A stretch of DNA of 10,986 nt from Brevundimonas sp. (GCA_031119155.1 JAVHYH010000105.1:1-10986); one strand, 5' to 3'; shown: positions 1 through 5,995, counted from the stretch's first letter. Notes: generated by a model from the sequence alone, not told the origin. Translations and numbers: made by a program.

Positions 1-1302
1 ACGGGTAAGCTGCACGTCGGCAATGTCCGCACCGCTCTGGTGAACTGGATGTTCGCCAAGGGGCAGGGCGGTTCGTTCGTGCTGCGCATCGACGACACCG
101 ACCTGGCGCGCTCCACGCCCGAGTTCGAACAGGGCATCGAGGACGACCTGACCTGGCTGGGTCTGGTCTGGGACGAGCGCGACAACCAGTCCAGGCGCTT
201 TGACCGCTATGAGGAAGCCGCCGCGCGCCTGAAGGCGTCGGGCCGCCTCTACGCCTGCTACGAAACCTCCGAAGAGCTGGACCGGCGCCGCAAGGTGCAG
301 CTGTCGCGCGGCCTGCCGCCGATCTACGACCGCGCCGCGCTGGAGCTGACCGACGCCGAGAAGTCCGCCTACGAGGCCGAGGGTCGTCGTCCGCACTGGC
401 GCTTCAAGCTGGAAGGCAAGCGCGTCGCCTGGGAAGATCTGGCCCGCGGCCACGCCGAGGTCGACACCGCCTCGATGTCGGACCCGGTGCTGATCCGCGA
501 GGACGGCCTGTTCCTCTACACCCTGCCGTCGGTCGTCGACGACATCGACATGGCCATCACCCACATCATCCGGGGCGAGGATCACGTCACCAACACCGGC
601 GCCCAGATCGAGATCTTTGAGGCGCTCGGCGCAACGGTCCCCGGCTTCGCCCACATGCCGCTGCTGGTCGGCGAGGACGGCTCGGCCCTGTCGAAGCGTC
701 TGGGTTCGCTGTCGATCAGCGACATGCGCGATCAGGGCTATGAGCCCATCGCCATCACCAGCCATCTCGGCAAGATCGGCACCTCGGATGCGCTGGAAGT
801 CGGCGCCTCCATCCAGGCGCTGGGCGAGAGCTTCGCCTTCTCCAAGATGGGCCGTTCGCCCGCCCGCTACGACGTGGCCGATCTGGACCGCCTGAACGCC
901 CAGGCCCTGCACGCCATGGACTACACGACCGCGCAGCCGCGTCTGGCTGCGCTGGACGCCGATCTGGGCGAGGCCTTCTGGACCGTGGTCCGCCCTAACC
1001 TGCAGAAATTCGCCGACGTCGTCGGTCTGGCCGCCATCGTGCGCGGCCCGGTCACCCCGGTGATCGAGGACGCCGCCTTCGCCGCCGCCGCGCTGGAGGT
1101 CCTGCCGGAGACGGTGGACGAGACCCTGTGGCCGACCTGGACCAATGCGGTGAAGGAAAAGACCGGCGCCAAGGGCAAGGCTCTGTTCATGCCGCTGCGC
1201 CTGATCCTCACCGGCCAGCCCCACGGCCCTGACATGGCCGCCATCGCCCCGATGATCGGCCGCGAGCGCATCGTGCAGCGCCTGAAGGGCGAGACGGCTT
1301 AA
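1..1302 (+). CDS. gltX: Glutamyl-tRNA synthetase, 5'-truncated
   Basis: A class I aminoacyl-tRNA synthetase that charges tRNA-Glu with glutamate in the cytoplasm; in bacteria lacking GlnRS the enzyme also mischarges tRNA-Gln for GatCAB. The reading frame is open from the first base and lacks a start, so a few N-terminal residues lie outside the window; 433 residues are visible against roughly 445-480 for the family. The HIGH-type signature appears as HVGN (13-24) within TGKLHVGNVRTALVNW, and the second ATP-binding signature as ALSKR (685-699), followed by LGSLSI, a version of the KLSKR region I associate with alphaproteobacterial GluRS. IIRGEDHVTNT (about 569-601) is the usual catalytic-domain segment. 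The C-terminal anticodon-binding part ends with LTGQPHGPDM and GRERIVQRL, as is typical. The GTG at 40 is an internal codon and not the start. A strong hairpin terminator follows 25 bases after the stop. Identification is secure; which of the possible GluRS paralogues it is cannot be settled here. Confidence 0.96.
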   Translation, partial: TGKLHVGNVRTALVNWMFAKGQGGSFVLRIDDTDLARSTPEFEQGIEDDLTWLGLVWDERDNQSRRFDRYEEAAARLKASGRLYACYETSEELDRRRKVQLSRGLPPIYDRAALELTDAEKSAYEAEGRRPHWRFKLEGKRVAWEDLARGHAEVDTASMSDPVLIREDGLFLYTLPSVVDDIDMAITHIIRGEDHVTNTGAQIEIFEALGATVPGFAHMPLLVGEDGSALSKRLGSLSISDMRDQGYEPIAITSHLGKIGTSDALEVGASIQALGESFAFSKMGRSPARYDVADLDRLNAQALHAMDYTTAQPRLAALDADLGEAFWTVVRPNLQKFADVVGLAAIVRGPVTPVIEDAAFAAAALEVLPETVDETLWPTWTNAVKEKTGAKGKALFMPLRLILTGQPHGPDMAAIAPMIGRERIVQRLKGETA

Positions 1303-1327
1303 GACGGCCCGATCAAGCCGGACAGCA

Positions 1328-1366
1328 AAAAGGCCGCCCCTCGCAGGGCGGCCTTTTCATTTTCAG
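1328..1366. terminator. Bidirectional intrinsic terminator between gltX and the convergent small gene
   Basis: A perfect 12-bp stem (1328-1339 with 1346-1357) encloses a 6-base loop. It is flanked by T-runs on the plus strand (1354-1357, then CATTTTC) and by five A's at 1327-1331, which give a T-run on the minus strand. The two flanking genes converge on it, so it can end both transcripts. Confidence 0.9.
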
Positions 1367-1381
1367 CGACGCGCTGGCCGA

Positions 1382-1675
1382 TCAGGCCGCGTTGCAGGCC
1401 GTCAGTTCTTCGGCCGACAGGGCGGTGCCCTTGTAGGTGAAGGCCGAGACGGCGCCGAAGCGGGCGACGACGCGACGGCAGGCGCGCGTGGCGGTCTGGC
1501 TGGAACCGCCCGTGGCGGTGCACGACGCACCCTCACAGCGCCAGGTGGCGCCGTCGATGATGGTGCGGCCGGCCGGAGCCTTGGCGGCGTCGGTCAGGGT
1601 GGCGCTGGTGCCGGCGGATTGAGCGAAGGCGGGGGCGGCGACCAGCAGGGCCGCGGCGACGAGGAAGGCGCGCAT
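1382..1675 (-). CDS. Small secreted four-cysteine protein (CC_3452-like family)
   Basis: Predicted 97-residue exported protein. The N-terminus MRAFLVAAALLVAAPAFAQS is a clear Sec signal peptide with a likely cut after AFA (residue 18), so the mature protein of about 79 residues should be periplasmic or extracellular. It contains four cysteines (C47, C52, C66, C94), in a WRCEGASC motif, an ACRRVV motif and a C-terminal TACN, consistent with two disulfides. The pattern W-x-C-x(4)-C, then a central CRR and a terminal CN, resembles a small uncharacterised family I know from Caulobacter as CC_3452; this is from memory. I chose the ATG at 1673-1675 and not the upstream one because it starts the signal peptide and has GGAGA (1685-1689) 9 bases before it. 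The biochemical role is unknown. It converges with gltX and shares its terminator. A TTGACA box lies upstream (see the promoter entry). Confidence 0.8.
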   Translation of the reverse strand: MRAFLVAAALLVAAPAFAQSAGTSATLTDAAKAPAGRTIIDGATWRCEGASCTATGGSSQTATRACRRVVARFGAVSAFTYKGTALSAEELTACNAA

Positions 1676-1723
1676 TACAGGGGATCTCCGATGAGGTCGG
1701 GCGCGCTTTCGCACCCACCATCT

Positions 1724-1752
1724 CAGTGTGCGTTGTTATTCAAAACTGTCAA
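1724..1752 (-). promoter_or_regulatory. Candidate sigma-70 promoter for the small secreted protein
   Basis: On the minus strand a perfect TTGACA -35 box (1747-1752) is followed, 17 bases later, by a poor -10 candidate ACACTG (1724-1729). The spacer is unusually AT-rich for this genome. Transcription would begin about 40 bases before the start codon at 1675. The weak -10 limits confidence. Confidence 0.4.
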
Positions 1753-1801
1753 GAGCGCGTTGCCAAACGAAACGCGGTCACGCGACCTGATCGATGTTCA
1801 C

Positions 1802-2398
1802 TTAACGCAGATCATGTTGCAAGTGAGGCAGATCGTCAGCCGACTGCATAAGCGCGATGGCCTCCTCGACCGTGTTCACCACGCTATAGGCCTCACGGAA
1901 GCTGTCCGGCGTCATCTTCTGGTCGATGCCCGTTTCAATCGCGGCCAGAAGCGTGTCCCAGAAGCCATTGATGTTGAGGAAGATCACCGGCTTGTGGTGC
2001 AGGTCCAGCCGCTTCCACGACAGCACCTCGATCACGTCCTCCAGCGTGCCGACGCCGCCCGGCGCGACGACGAAGGCGTCTGACTGGTCGTACATGATGG
2101 TCTTGCGCTCATGCATCGAGGTGACGACCAGGGTCTCGACCTCGTCGAACAGGCGCTCGCGGCTGCGCAGGAAGCCCGGCATGACGCCCAGCACCCGGCC
2201 GCCAGCCTCATGGGCCGAGCGGGCCGAGGCGCCCATCAGGCCCACGCCGCCGCCGCCATAGACCAGCCGCCAGCCCGCAGCCGCCGTCTGGGCGCCGAAC
2301 TCCTGCGCCGCGACGGTGTAGGCCGGATCGGACCGGTCAGAGGAGCCGCAGAACAGGCAGACGGACTTGCCGTCGAACGGCTGGATGGTGATGGACAT
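1802..2398 (-). CDS. LOG family protein (cytokinin riboside 5'-monophosphate phosphoribohydrolase-like)
   Basis: A 198-residue cytosolic Rossmann-fold protein of the LOG/TIGR00730 family. Characterised members cleave N6-modified or plain AMP to the free base and ribose 5-phosphate; the physiological substrate in non-plant-associated bacteria is often unclear. Visible motifs are VCLFCGSS (residues 13-20), LVYGGGGVGLMG (45-56), the MHERK..M segment (95-102) and the active-site signature PGGVGTLED (113-121). In the usual PGGxGTxxE form the last residue is Glu; here it is Asp (D121), a conservative change that may matter for catalysis. Length fits the family. I place the start at the ATG 2396-2398, because this begins shortly before the first beta strand. 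Upstream in-frame codons run across the divergent lipoprotein start and look non-coding. The Shine-Dalgarno candidate GAGGG sits only 3 bases before the ATG, closer than usual. The small secreted gene lies 126 bases downstream on the same strand, with its own candidate promoter. Confidence 0.9.
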   Translation of the reverse strand: MSITIQPFDGKSVCLFCGSSDRSDPAYTVAAQEFGAQTAAAGWRLVYGGGGVGLMGASARSAHEAGGRVLGVMPGFLRSRERLFDEVETLVVTSMHERKTIMYDQSDAFVVAPGGVGTLEDVIEVLSWKRLDLHHKPVIFLNINGFWDTLLAAIETGIDQKMTPDSFREAYSVVNTVEEAIALMQSADDLPHLQHDLR

Positions 2399-2480
2399 GA
2401 ACCCTCGGGATCGAATGGGAAGACAGCGGCGGCCCCGCCGCGCTATCGGGGGGCGTATTCCTAGCTGCGAGAGAGACAGG
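2399..2480. promoter_or_regulatory. Divergent intergenic region between the LOG gene and the lipoprotein gene
   Basis: These 82 bases separate two divergent starts, so promoters in both directions must lie here or inside the neighbouring genes. It holds a GC-only hairpin (stem GCGGCG 2426-2431 with CGCCGC 2436-2441, 4-base loop). I could not identify a convincing -35/-10 pair on either strand. Confidence 0.45.
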
Positions 2481-3236
2481 ATGAAACGGGCCATCTGCAC
2501 CGGCATCGCCACGGTCGCCCTCATGGGGACCATGGCGGGCTGCATGCCCGAGCCCGAGCGTCCCGCGCGCGACGTCGCCGGCAACACCACGGGCTGGACC
2601 CAGCCGCCGCAGATCCTGTCGGTTCAGCAGGCCGACGCCAGCCTGATCTTCTCCGGAAGCGCCGAGCCGGGCGCCCGCGTGGTCCTGCGCAACGACGAGG
2701 GCGCGGCCTATGCAGCCGCCGCCGATGCCGAGGGCCGATTCGAGATTCGCATGGCCACGCCGCGCGGCTCCCTGCTGCTTCGGCCCGAGACCCAGATCGG
2801 CCAGGACGCCGCCCTGTCGCCGGATCGCCTGCTGATCATCGAGGGCGGCCGGGGACCCATCATCGTGCTGCGCGCCGGTGGACCGACCCGCCGACTGGAT
2901 CCCGCGCCGACCCTCGGCGCCATCGACAGCGACGCGGGTTCCCTGCTGGCCTCGGGCCGGACCGGCGGCAACGCCCAGACGGTCGAGGTCTCCTCGGGCG
3001 GAGATACGCTTCAGGTGCTTTCAGGGGAGGGCGGGCGCTGGAGCGTGCTTCTGGGCGCGGTGACACCCGGCGGAACGGTGCGGGTGGGCGAGCGGGCCTT
3101 CGTCTGGCCCGGCCCCGGCGCGGACGCCGGACCGCTCCAGGTCGAGCGCGCGGGGCAGGGCTGGCGCGTCGGCTGGTCCGGCGCGGGCGGCGCCCGTCAG
3201 TGGACCTGGCTGCCGGATGCGACGCCGGTCGGCTGA
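2481..3236 (+). CDS. Putative lipoprotein with Ig-like or carboxypeptidase-regulatory-like N-terminal domain
   Basis: A 251-residue predicted lipoprotein. The N-terminus MKRAICTGIATVALMGTMAGC carries two early basic residues, a hydrophobic core and a lipobox-like MAGC, giving Cys21 as the likely lipidated residue; Met at -3 is acceptable but not ideal. The segment at about residues 55-92 (FSGSAEPGARVVLRNDEG...ADAEGRFEIRM) has the spacing of small beta-sandwich domains of the bacterial Ig-like or carboxypeptidase-regulatory type, in which G-x-AEPGA-V-L is followed by A-D-G-F. The rest is glycine-, arginine- and proline-rich beta-like sequence with no motif I recognise; it ends with a Trp-rich WRVGWSGAGGARQWTWLP. 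I chose the ATG at 2481 because it starts the signal peptide; it has a weak purine-rich Shine-Dalgarno (GAGACAGG) directly upstream. It is divergent from the LOG gene and ends at an intrinsic terminator. It may be an envelope-anchored structural or binding protein; no enzymatic function is suggested. Confidence 0.75.
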   Translation: MKRAICTGIATVALMGTMAGCMPEPERPARDVAGNTTGWTQPPQILSVQQADASLIFSGSAEPGARVVLRNDEGAAYAAAADAEGRFEIRMATPRGSLLLRPETQIGQDAALSPDRLLIIEGGRGPIIVLRAGGPTRRLDPAPTLGAIDSDAGSLLASGRTGGNAQTVEVSSGGDTLQVLSGEGGRWSVLLGAVTPGGTVRVGERAFVWPGPGADAGPLQVERAGQGWRVGWSGAGGARQWTWLPDATPVG

Positions 3237-3252
3237 TTTACGAACGGTTAAC
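3237..3252 (+). promoter_or_regulatory. CtrA-like binding box
   Basis: TTTA-N7-TTAA (TTTA 3237-3240, TTAA 3248-3251) lies directly after the lipoprotein stop. The Caulobacterales cell-cycle regulator CtrA recognises TTAA-N7-TTAA, so this differs by one base. The second half is inside a GGTTAACC palindrome (3246-3253) and continues as TTAACCA, close to the TTAACCAT half-site form. A single near-match in one place can arise by chance. Confidence 0.35.
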
Positions 3253-3270
3253 CAATTCGGATCAATCGGA

Positions 3271-3296
3271 GGATGTCTTCTTCTTCGAGGACACCC
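3271..3296 (+). other. RNA hairpin between the lipoprotein stop and its terminator
   Basis: A 7-bp stem, UGUCUUC (3274-3280) with GAGGACA (3287-3293), encloses a UUCUUC loop; two more G-C pairs (3271-3272 with 3295-3296) lie beyond one mismatch. The pair U3278-G3289 is a wobble on the plus-strand RNA but becomes a C-A mismatch on the minus strand, so the hairpin belongs to a plus-strand transcript. It is either 3'UTR of the lipoprotein mRNA or part of a separate small RNA. Confidence 0.5.
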
Positions 3297-3313
3297 ACCA
3301 TCACCGAACTTTT

Positions 3314-4492
3314 TCAGCCCGGCGCTCGCGTCGGGCTTTTTTCTTGCCGCTTGGCGTCGGCGGCGGCCTGCCGGATTCGCAGGATCCCCGCTGCGCGCCG
3401 CTCCGGCGTGTGGGTGGCCAGGACATAGGCCTGCGCCGCCCGCGCCATGGCGATCCGCCCCTCGGGATCGGCGATCAGGCGGTTGATGGCGTCGGTGATG
3501 GTGCGGGGCGTGACCTCATCCAGATAAAGGGCGTGGTCGCCGCTGGCCTCGCGCAGGCCGCCCGTACCGGACGAGATCAGCGCCGCCCCCGCCGCATGGG
3601 CCTCCACCGCGGCCAGGCAGAAGGGCTCGGCCCAGACCGAGGGCGTCAGGGCGACGGCGGCGGTCCGCATATGGACGCGCACCTCGGCCAGCGGGGCCGA
3701 CTTCAGCACCGTCACCCGCTGCCCATAGCGCTCCAGCGGCGCGACATGCGGCGCCGCCCAGGCCTGATGGTCCTTCCAGTCGTTCAGCATCAGGACGACG
3801 CGCCAGTCCGGATGCCGGTCCAGAACCGCCGGCAGGGCCGCACAGAGGACGTCCACGCCCTTTTCGGGCATGGCTCGCCCGGCGAAGGCGATCACCCGCT
3901 CCCGGCGCTCCGGAGAGGCCAGCCAGGGCGTCGCATGGATCGGATTCGGCGCCGCCAGCGCCTTGGCGGCCAGTCCGGGGTAATCGCGCCGGAAAAGATC
4001 CCGCTCCGCCTCGCTGACGAAGACAAAGCCGTCCAGCGGGTTCAGCCGCCGGGTATAGCGCCAGGCGTCGAACCGGCTCGCGGGCGTCTTCAATCCGTTG
4101 TGCCGGTACAGCAGATGCGCCACGCCGGGCAGGGCGCGGGTCACGGCCAGCGCCTGCTTCACCTGCTGATGGTGCTCGATCACCTCGGGTTTGAACTCAC
4201 GCAGGCCCGCCAGCAGGATCGGCAGGCGGTCCTTGCCGTCCGGCAGGGTGTGGACGCCCTCCATCTCGTGGTCGGACGCGCCCTCGCAGCAGAAGATTCG
4301 CACCTCCTGATCCGCCAGCGGCCCCGCCAGAGTCCGTACGACCGTTTCCATGGAGTTGGGAGACGCCGCCGAGAATCGCGATCCGGACGGCATCAGGATC
4401 GCGGTGCGGACCTTCGGCCGTTGATCGTTGGCGACCTCGACCTCGGGCCAGGGCGCCGACCGGGGACGGGTCAGGGGAAGCAACGAACTCAT
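3314..4492 (-). CDS. Glycosyltransferase family 4 (GT-B fold)
   Basis: A 392-residue cytoplasmic or membrane-associated glycosyltransferase that should move a sugar from a nucleotide-sugar donor to a lipid or polysaccharide acceptor. The N-terminal Rossmann half begins at VRTAILMPSG (about residues 28-37). The C-terminal donor-binding half starts with AFAGRAMPEKGVDVL (about 202-216) and carries the family's EX7E signature as EPFCLAAVE (E289 and E297), followed by the usual A-x-G-x-x-x-I/V-x-x-x-x-G-G-L segment. No membrane helix is seen. I placed the start at the ATG 4490-4492 because only about 27 residues precede the first strand; no good Shine-Dalgarno is visible, and longer in-frame starts run through Arg-rich, non-coding-looking sequence. 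The tRNA-Asn gene lies 171 bases upstream on the same strand, so read-through from it is possible. The last codons overlap the opposing terminator. Likely roles are lipopolysaccharide, exopolysaccharide or holdfast-type glycan synthesis, but acceptor and donor cannot be read from the sequence. Confidence 0.88.
   Translation of the reverse strand: MSSLLPLTRPRSAPWPEVEVANDQRPKVRTAILMPSGSRFSAASPNSMETVVRTLAGPLADQEVRIFCCEGASDHEMEGVHTLPDGKDRLPILLAGLREFKPEVIEHHQQVKQALAVTRALPGVAHLLYRHNGLKTPASRFDAWRYTRRLNPLDGFVFVSEAERDLFRRDYPGLAAKALAAPNPIHATPWLASPERRERVIAFAGRAMPEKGVDVLCAALPAVLDRHPDWRVVLMLNDWKDHQAWAAPHVAPLERYGQRVTVLKSAPLAEVRVHMRTAAVALTPSVWAEPFCLAAVEAHAAGAALISSGTGGLREASGDHALYLDEVTPRTITDAINRLIADPEGRIAMARAAQAYVLATHTPERRAAGILRIRQAAADAKRQEKSPTRAPG
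3316..3342 (+). terminator. Intrinsic terminator after the lipoprotein gene
   Basis: A 9-bp stem (3316-3324 with 3329-3337, including one G-U pair) with a CTCG tetraloop is followed by a run of six T's (3337-3342). It serves plus-strand transcription and overlaps the last codons and stop of the convergent glycosyltransferase. It gives no T-run on the minus strand. Confidence 0.85.
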
Positions 4493-4625
4493 GGCGCGGA
4501 TCCGACAACGCGCCGCGGCGCGGCGCTCCGGATCAGGACGCCACGCGCCGGTCGAAGCCTTACGCCGGGCGCAAGAAAACGCGTCGCGACGTGACGTCTG
4601 AAGGCTGGATTGTCCGGGACGCCCA

Positions 4626-4652
4626 CTTCCCGACGACACATGCCGTGGGAAG
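4626..4652 (-). other. Hairpin downstream of tRNA-Asn
   Basis: CTTCCC (4626-4631) pairs with GGGAAG (4647-4652), and ACG (4633-4635) with CGT (4644-4646) extends the stem across one bulged base. It lies 11 bases past the 3' end of tRNA-Asn on the minus strand. It lacks a T-run, so it may be a 3'-end processing element or a weak terminator. Confidence 0.35.
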
Positions 4653-4663
4653 GATCGGGCGAA

Positions 4664-4738
4664 TGGCTCCGCAGGTAGGATTCGAACCTACGACCAGCCG
4701 ATTAACAGTCGGCTGCTCTACCACTGAGCTACTGCGGA
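4664..4738 (-). tRNA. tRNA-Asn (anticodon GUU)
   Basis: The minus-strand sequence folds as a standard cloverleaf of 75 bases including an encoded CCA (4664-4666). The acceptor stem TCCGCAG (4732-4738) pairs with CTGCGGA (4668-4674), with G as discriminator (4667). The D-loop segment AGCTCAGTGGTAGAGCA and the T-loop GGTTCGAATCC are canonical. The anticodon loop is CTGTTAA, giving anticodon GTT (4704-4706), which decodes asparagine AAU and AAC codons. Confidence 0.97.
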
Positions 4739-4764
4739 ACAGGTTTCGCTCGGGAAGGCGGGCG

Positions 4765-4793
4765 CTATAGCAACGGGAATCGAATGTAGGCAA
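4765..4793 (-). promoter_or_regulatory. Candidate promoter of tRNA-Asn
   Basis: On the minus strand, -35 TTGCCT (4788-4793) and -10 CTATAG (4765-4770) are separated by exactly 17 bases. The -10 sits in GCTATAGC, close to the GCTANAWC form described for Caulobacter housekeeping promoters. The start of transcription would fall about 20 bases before the mature tRNA 5' end, a typical precursor leader. Confidence 0.6.
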
Positions 4794-4809
4794 CAGGAAA
4801 TGTCGGACT

Positions 4810-5613
4810 TTGAAAAACTTCCGCATCGAAAACCCCGATGACCCCCGGATCGCGGGCTTCCGCGACATCCGCGAAAGAGACCTGACCGGGCGTCAGGGCC
4901 TGTTCGTGGCCGAGGGGGAGGTGGTGCTGCGCGTCCTGACCTCCGCCCATGCCCTGTGCCGTCCCCGCGTGGTGCTGCTGGCCGAGAACCGGGTCGAGGG
5001 GCTGGCGGACGCGCTGCAGGGGCTGGCGGATGATGTGCCGGTCTATGTGGCGGGGCAGGGGGTGCTGGACGCCATCGCCGGCTTTCCGCTGCACCGGGGC
5101 ATACTGGCGCTGGGCGAGAAGCCGCCTGTGCCCGCCTTGCCGGACGTCATCGACGGCCTCGGCGACGACGCCCTGGTCGTGCTCGCCTGCGGAATCGGCA
5201 ACCACGACAACATGGGCGGCATCTTCCGCAATGCGGCGGCCTTCGGGGCGGAGGCGGTGCTTCTGGACGCCCGTTGCTGCGATCCCTTCTACCGCAAGGC
5301 CATCCGGGTCTCGGTCGGGGCCGTGCTGCGCACGCCGATGGTCACCGGGCTGGATCCCGTCGCGGCGATCGAGACCCTGAAGGCCTCGGGCTTCCGTGTG
5401 CTCGCCATGACCCCCTCGGCGACGATGACGCTGGATCAGGCGCCGGTCGGCGGCCGGACCGCCATCGTGCTGGGGCCGGAAGGGCCGGGACTCGATTCGC
5501 AGATCATCGCGCGCTGCGAGCCGGTCGGGATTCGCATGTCCGGCGGCTTCGATTCCCTCAATGTCGCCGTGGCGGGTGCAGTGGCCCTGCATCATTTCGC
5601 GCGTCGGGCGTAA
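4810..5613 (+). CDS. SPOUT/TrmH-family RNA 2'-O-methyltransferase
   Basis: A 267-residue cytosolic SAM-dependent methyltransferase of the SpoU/TrmH group, which methylates a ribose 2'-OH in tRNA or rRNA. The N-terminal part (about residues 15-95) fits the small substrate-binding domain, including the QGLFVAEGEVVLR segment. The SPOUT knot motifs are all present: motif 1 GNHDNMGGIFRNAAAFG (about 130-146, with the conserved Asn and Arg), motif 2 AIVLGPEGPGL (218-228), and motif 3 IRMSGGFDSLNVAVAGAVALH (about 241-261, the SLNV cofactor loop). Motif 1 has NHDN where many members have DPxN. The start is a TTG (4810-4812), chosen because no in-frame ATG or GTG precedes the conserved N-terminus; AGGA (4795-4798) lies 11 bases upstream. 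An out-of-frame ATG at 4800 opens a 13-codon ORF that overlaps this start. The gene is divergent from tRNA-Asn. The exact RNA target is not predictable. Confidence 0.92.
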   Translation: MKNFRIENPDDPRIAGFRDIRERDLTGRQGLFVAEGEVVLRVLTSAHALCRPRVVLLAENRVEGLADALQGLADDVPVYVAGQGVLDAIAGFPLHRGILALGEKPPVPALPDVIDGLGDDALVVLACGIGNHDNMGGIFRNAAAFGAEAVLLDARCCDPFYRKAIRVSVGAVLRTPMVTGLDPVAAIETLKASGFRVLAMTPSATMTLDQAPVGGRTAIVLGPEGPGLDSQIIARCEPVGIRMSGGFDSLNVAVAGAVALHHFARRA

Positions 5614-5657
5614 AACGATCACCAAATCGCGATTAACGATTCATACACCTTGCTGAA

Positions 5658-5683
5658 CCGCCGGAGCTGTGTCGCTCTGGCGG
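5658..5683 (+). promoter_or_regulatory. Leader hairpin upstream of the 40-residue ORF
   Basis: A 10-bp stem (5658-5667 with 5674-5683) has a 6-base loop TGTGTC. Nine pairs are Watson-Crick and one is G5663-U5678, which becomes C-A on the other strand, so the structure suits plus-strand RNA. It ends 7 bases before a GGAGG Shine-Dalgarno (5691-5695). There is no T-run, so it is not a normal terminator for the upstream methyltransferase gene. Confidence 0.5.
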
Positions 5684-5703
5684 CGTCCGGGGAGGGTAGG
5701 CGT

Positions 5704-5826
5704 ATGGTTGGCGGCATTCTCGTATTTGTTCACCGCAACGCGCGCGTCGGCATCGCCGTCGCCGTGGTCGCCGCCGCAGTCGGCGCGGCCTCAGCCATCG
5801 GCTGGATCACGGCCCCCATCGCCTGA
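5704..5826 (+). CDS. Predicted 40-residue single-span membrane protein
   Basis: A short ORF starting at ATG 5704 with an excellent GGAGG Shine-Dalgarno (5691-5695) 8 bases upstream, one of the best ribosome sites in this window. It encodes MVGGILVFVHRNARVG, then a hydrophobic alanine- and valine-rich stretch (about residues 16-36), ending GWITAPIA. The basic cluster HRNAR just before the hydrophobic segment predicts one transmembrane helix with the N-terminus inside the cell. It contains no cysteine and no recognisable domain. It follows the RNA methyltransferase by 90 bases and converges on tRNA-Cys. A 10-bp hairpin sits just before the ribosome site. I do not recognise the family. The overlapping 87-codon frame starting at GTG 5669 has no Shine-Dalgarno and begins inside the hairpin, so I prefer the 40-residue frame. 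Short hydrophobic ORFs in GC-rich DNA can be chance, hence moderate confidence. Confidence 0.6.
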   Translation: MVGGILVFVHRNARVGIAVAVVAAAVGAASAIGWITAPIA

Positions 5827-5921
5827 ACACGCGGAAATCCCTGAAGGAAAGCCCGGCGAAAGGCGGTGCGCGCAATCGTGCCGCCCGAACAACGCCGCCT
5901 TGATAAGGGAAATTCTCGCGA

Positions 5922-5995
5922 TGGAGGCCTGAGCCGGAATCGAACCGGCGTACACGGATTTGCAGTCCGCTGCGTAACCACTCCGCCATCAGGCC
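5922..5995 (-). tRNA. tRNA-Cys (anticodon GCA)
   Basis: A 74-base cloverleaf on the minus strand including an encoded CCA (5922-5924). The acceptor stem GGCCTGA (5989-5995) pairs with TCAGGCC (5926-5932), and the discriminator is U (5925), the identity base for cysteinyl-tRNA synthetase. The anticodon loop CTGCAAA gives GCA (5961-5963). The T-loop GGTTCGATTCC is canonical. It is divergent from the PCMT-like gene. Its promoter is probably between 6030 and 6070, but I could not fix it. Confidence 0.97.

Noticed and set aside
2399..2590. N-terminal extension of the LOG protein to an upstream start
   Set aside because: It would overlap the divergent lipoprotein start and signal peptide, and it reads as Arg- and Met-rich non-homologous sequence before the conserved core.
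3273..3428. A 51-codon plus-strand ORF starting MSSSSRTPTITELF
   Set aside because: GGAGG abuts the ATG with no spacing, the frame crosses an intrinsic terminator and most of it is antisense to the glycosyltransferase. The structured-RNA reading is better.
3200..4594. A 464-codon plus-strand open frame opposite the glycosyltransferase
   Set aside because: It starts inside the lipoprotein gene, runs through a terminator, and its peptide is Arg/Gly/Gln-rich without motifs, while the opposite strand has clear GT4 signatures.
4560..4620. GACGTC/ACGTC-rich stretch upstream of the glycosyltransferase as an operator
   Set aside because: The half-sites are irregular and CG-rich short words are expected at this base composition; no symmetrical site stands out.
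5669..5932. An 87-codon plus-strand ORF overlapping the 40-residue frame
   Set aside because: It begins at a GTG inside the loop of the leader hairpin, has no Shine-Dalgarno and runs into the tRNA-Cys gene.
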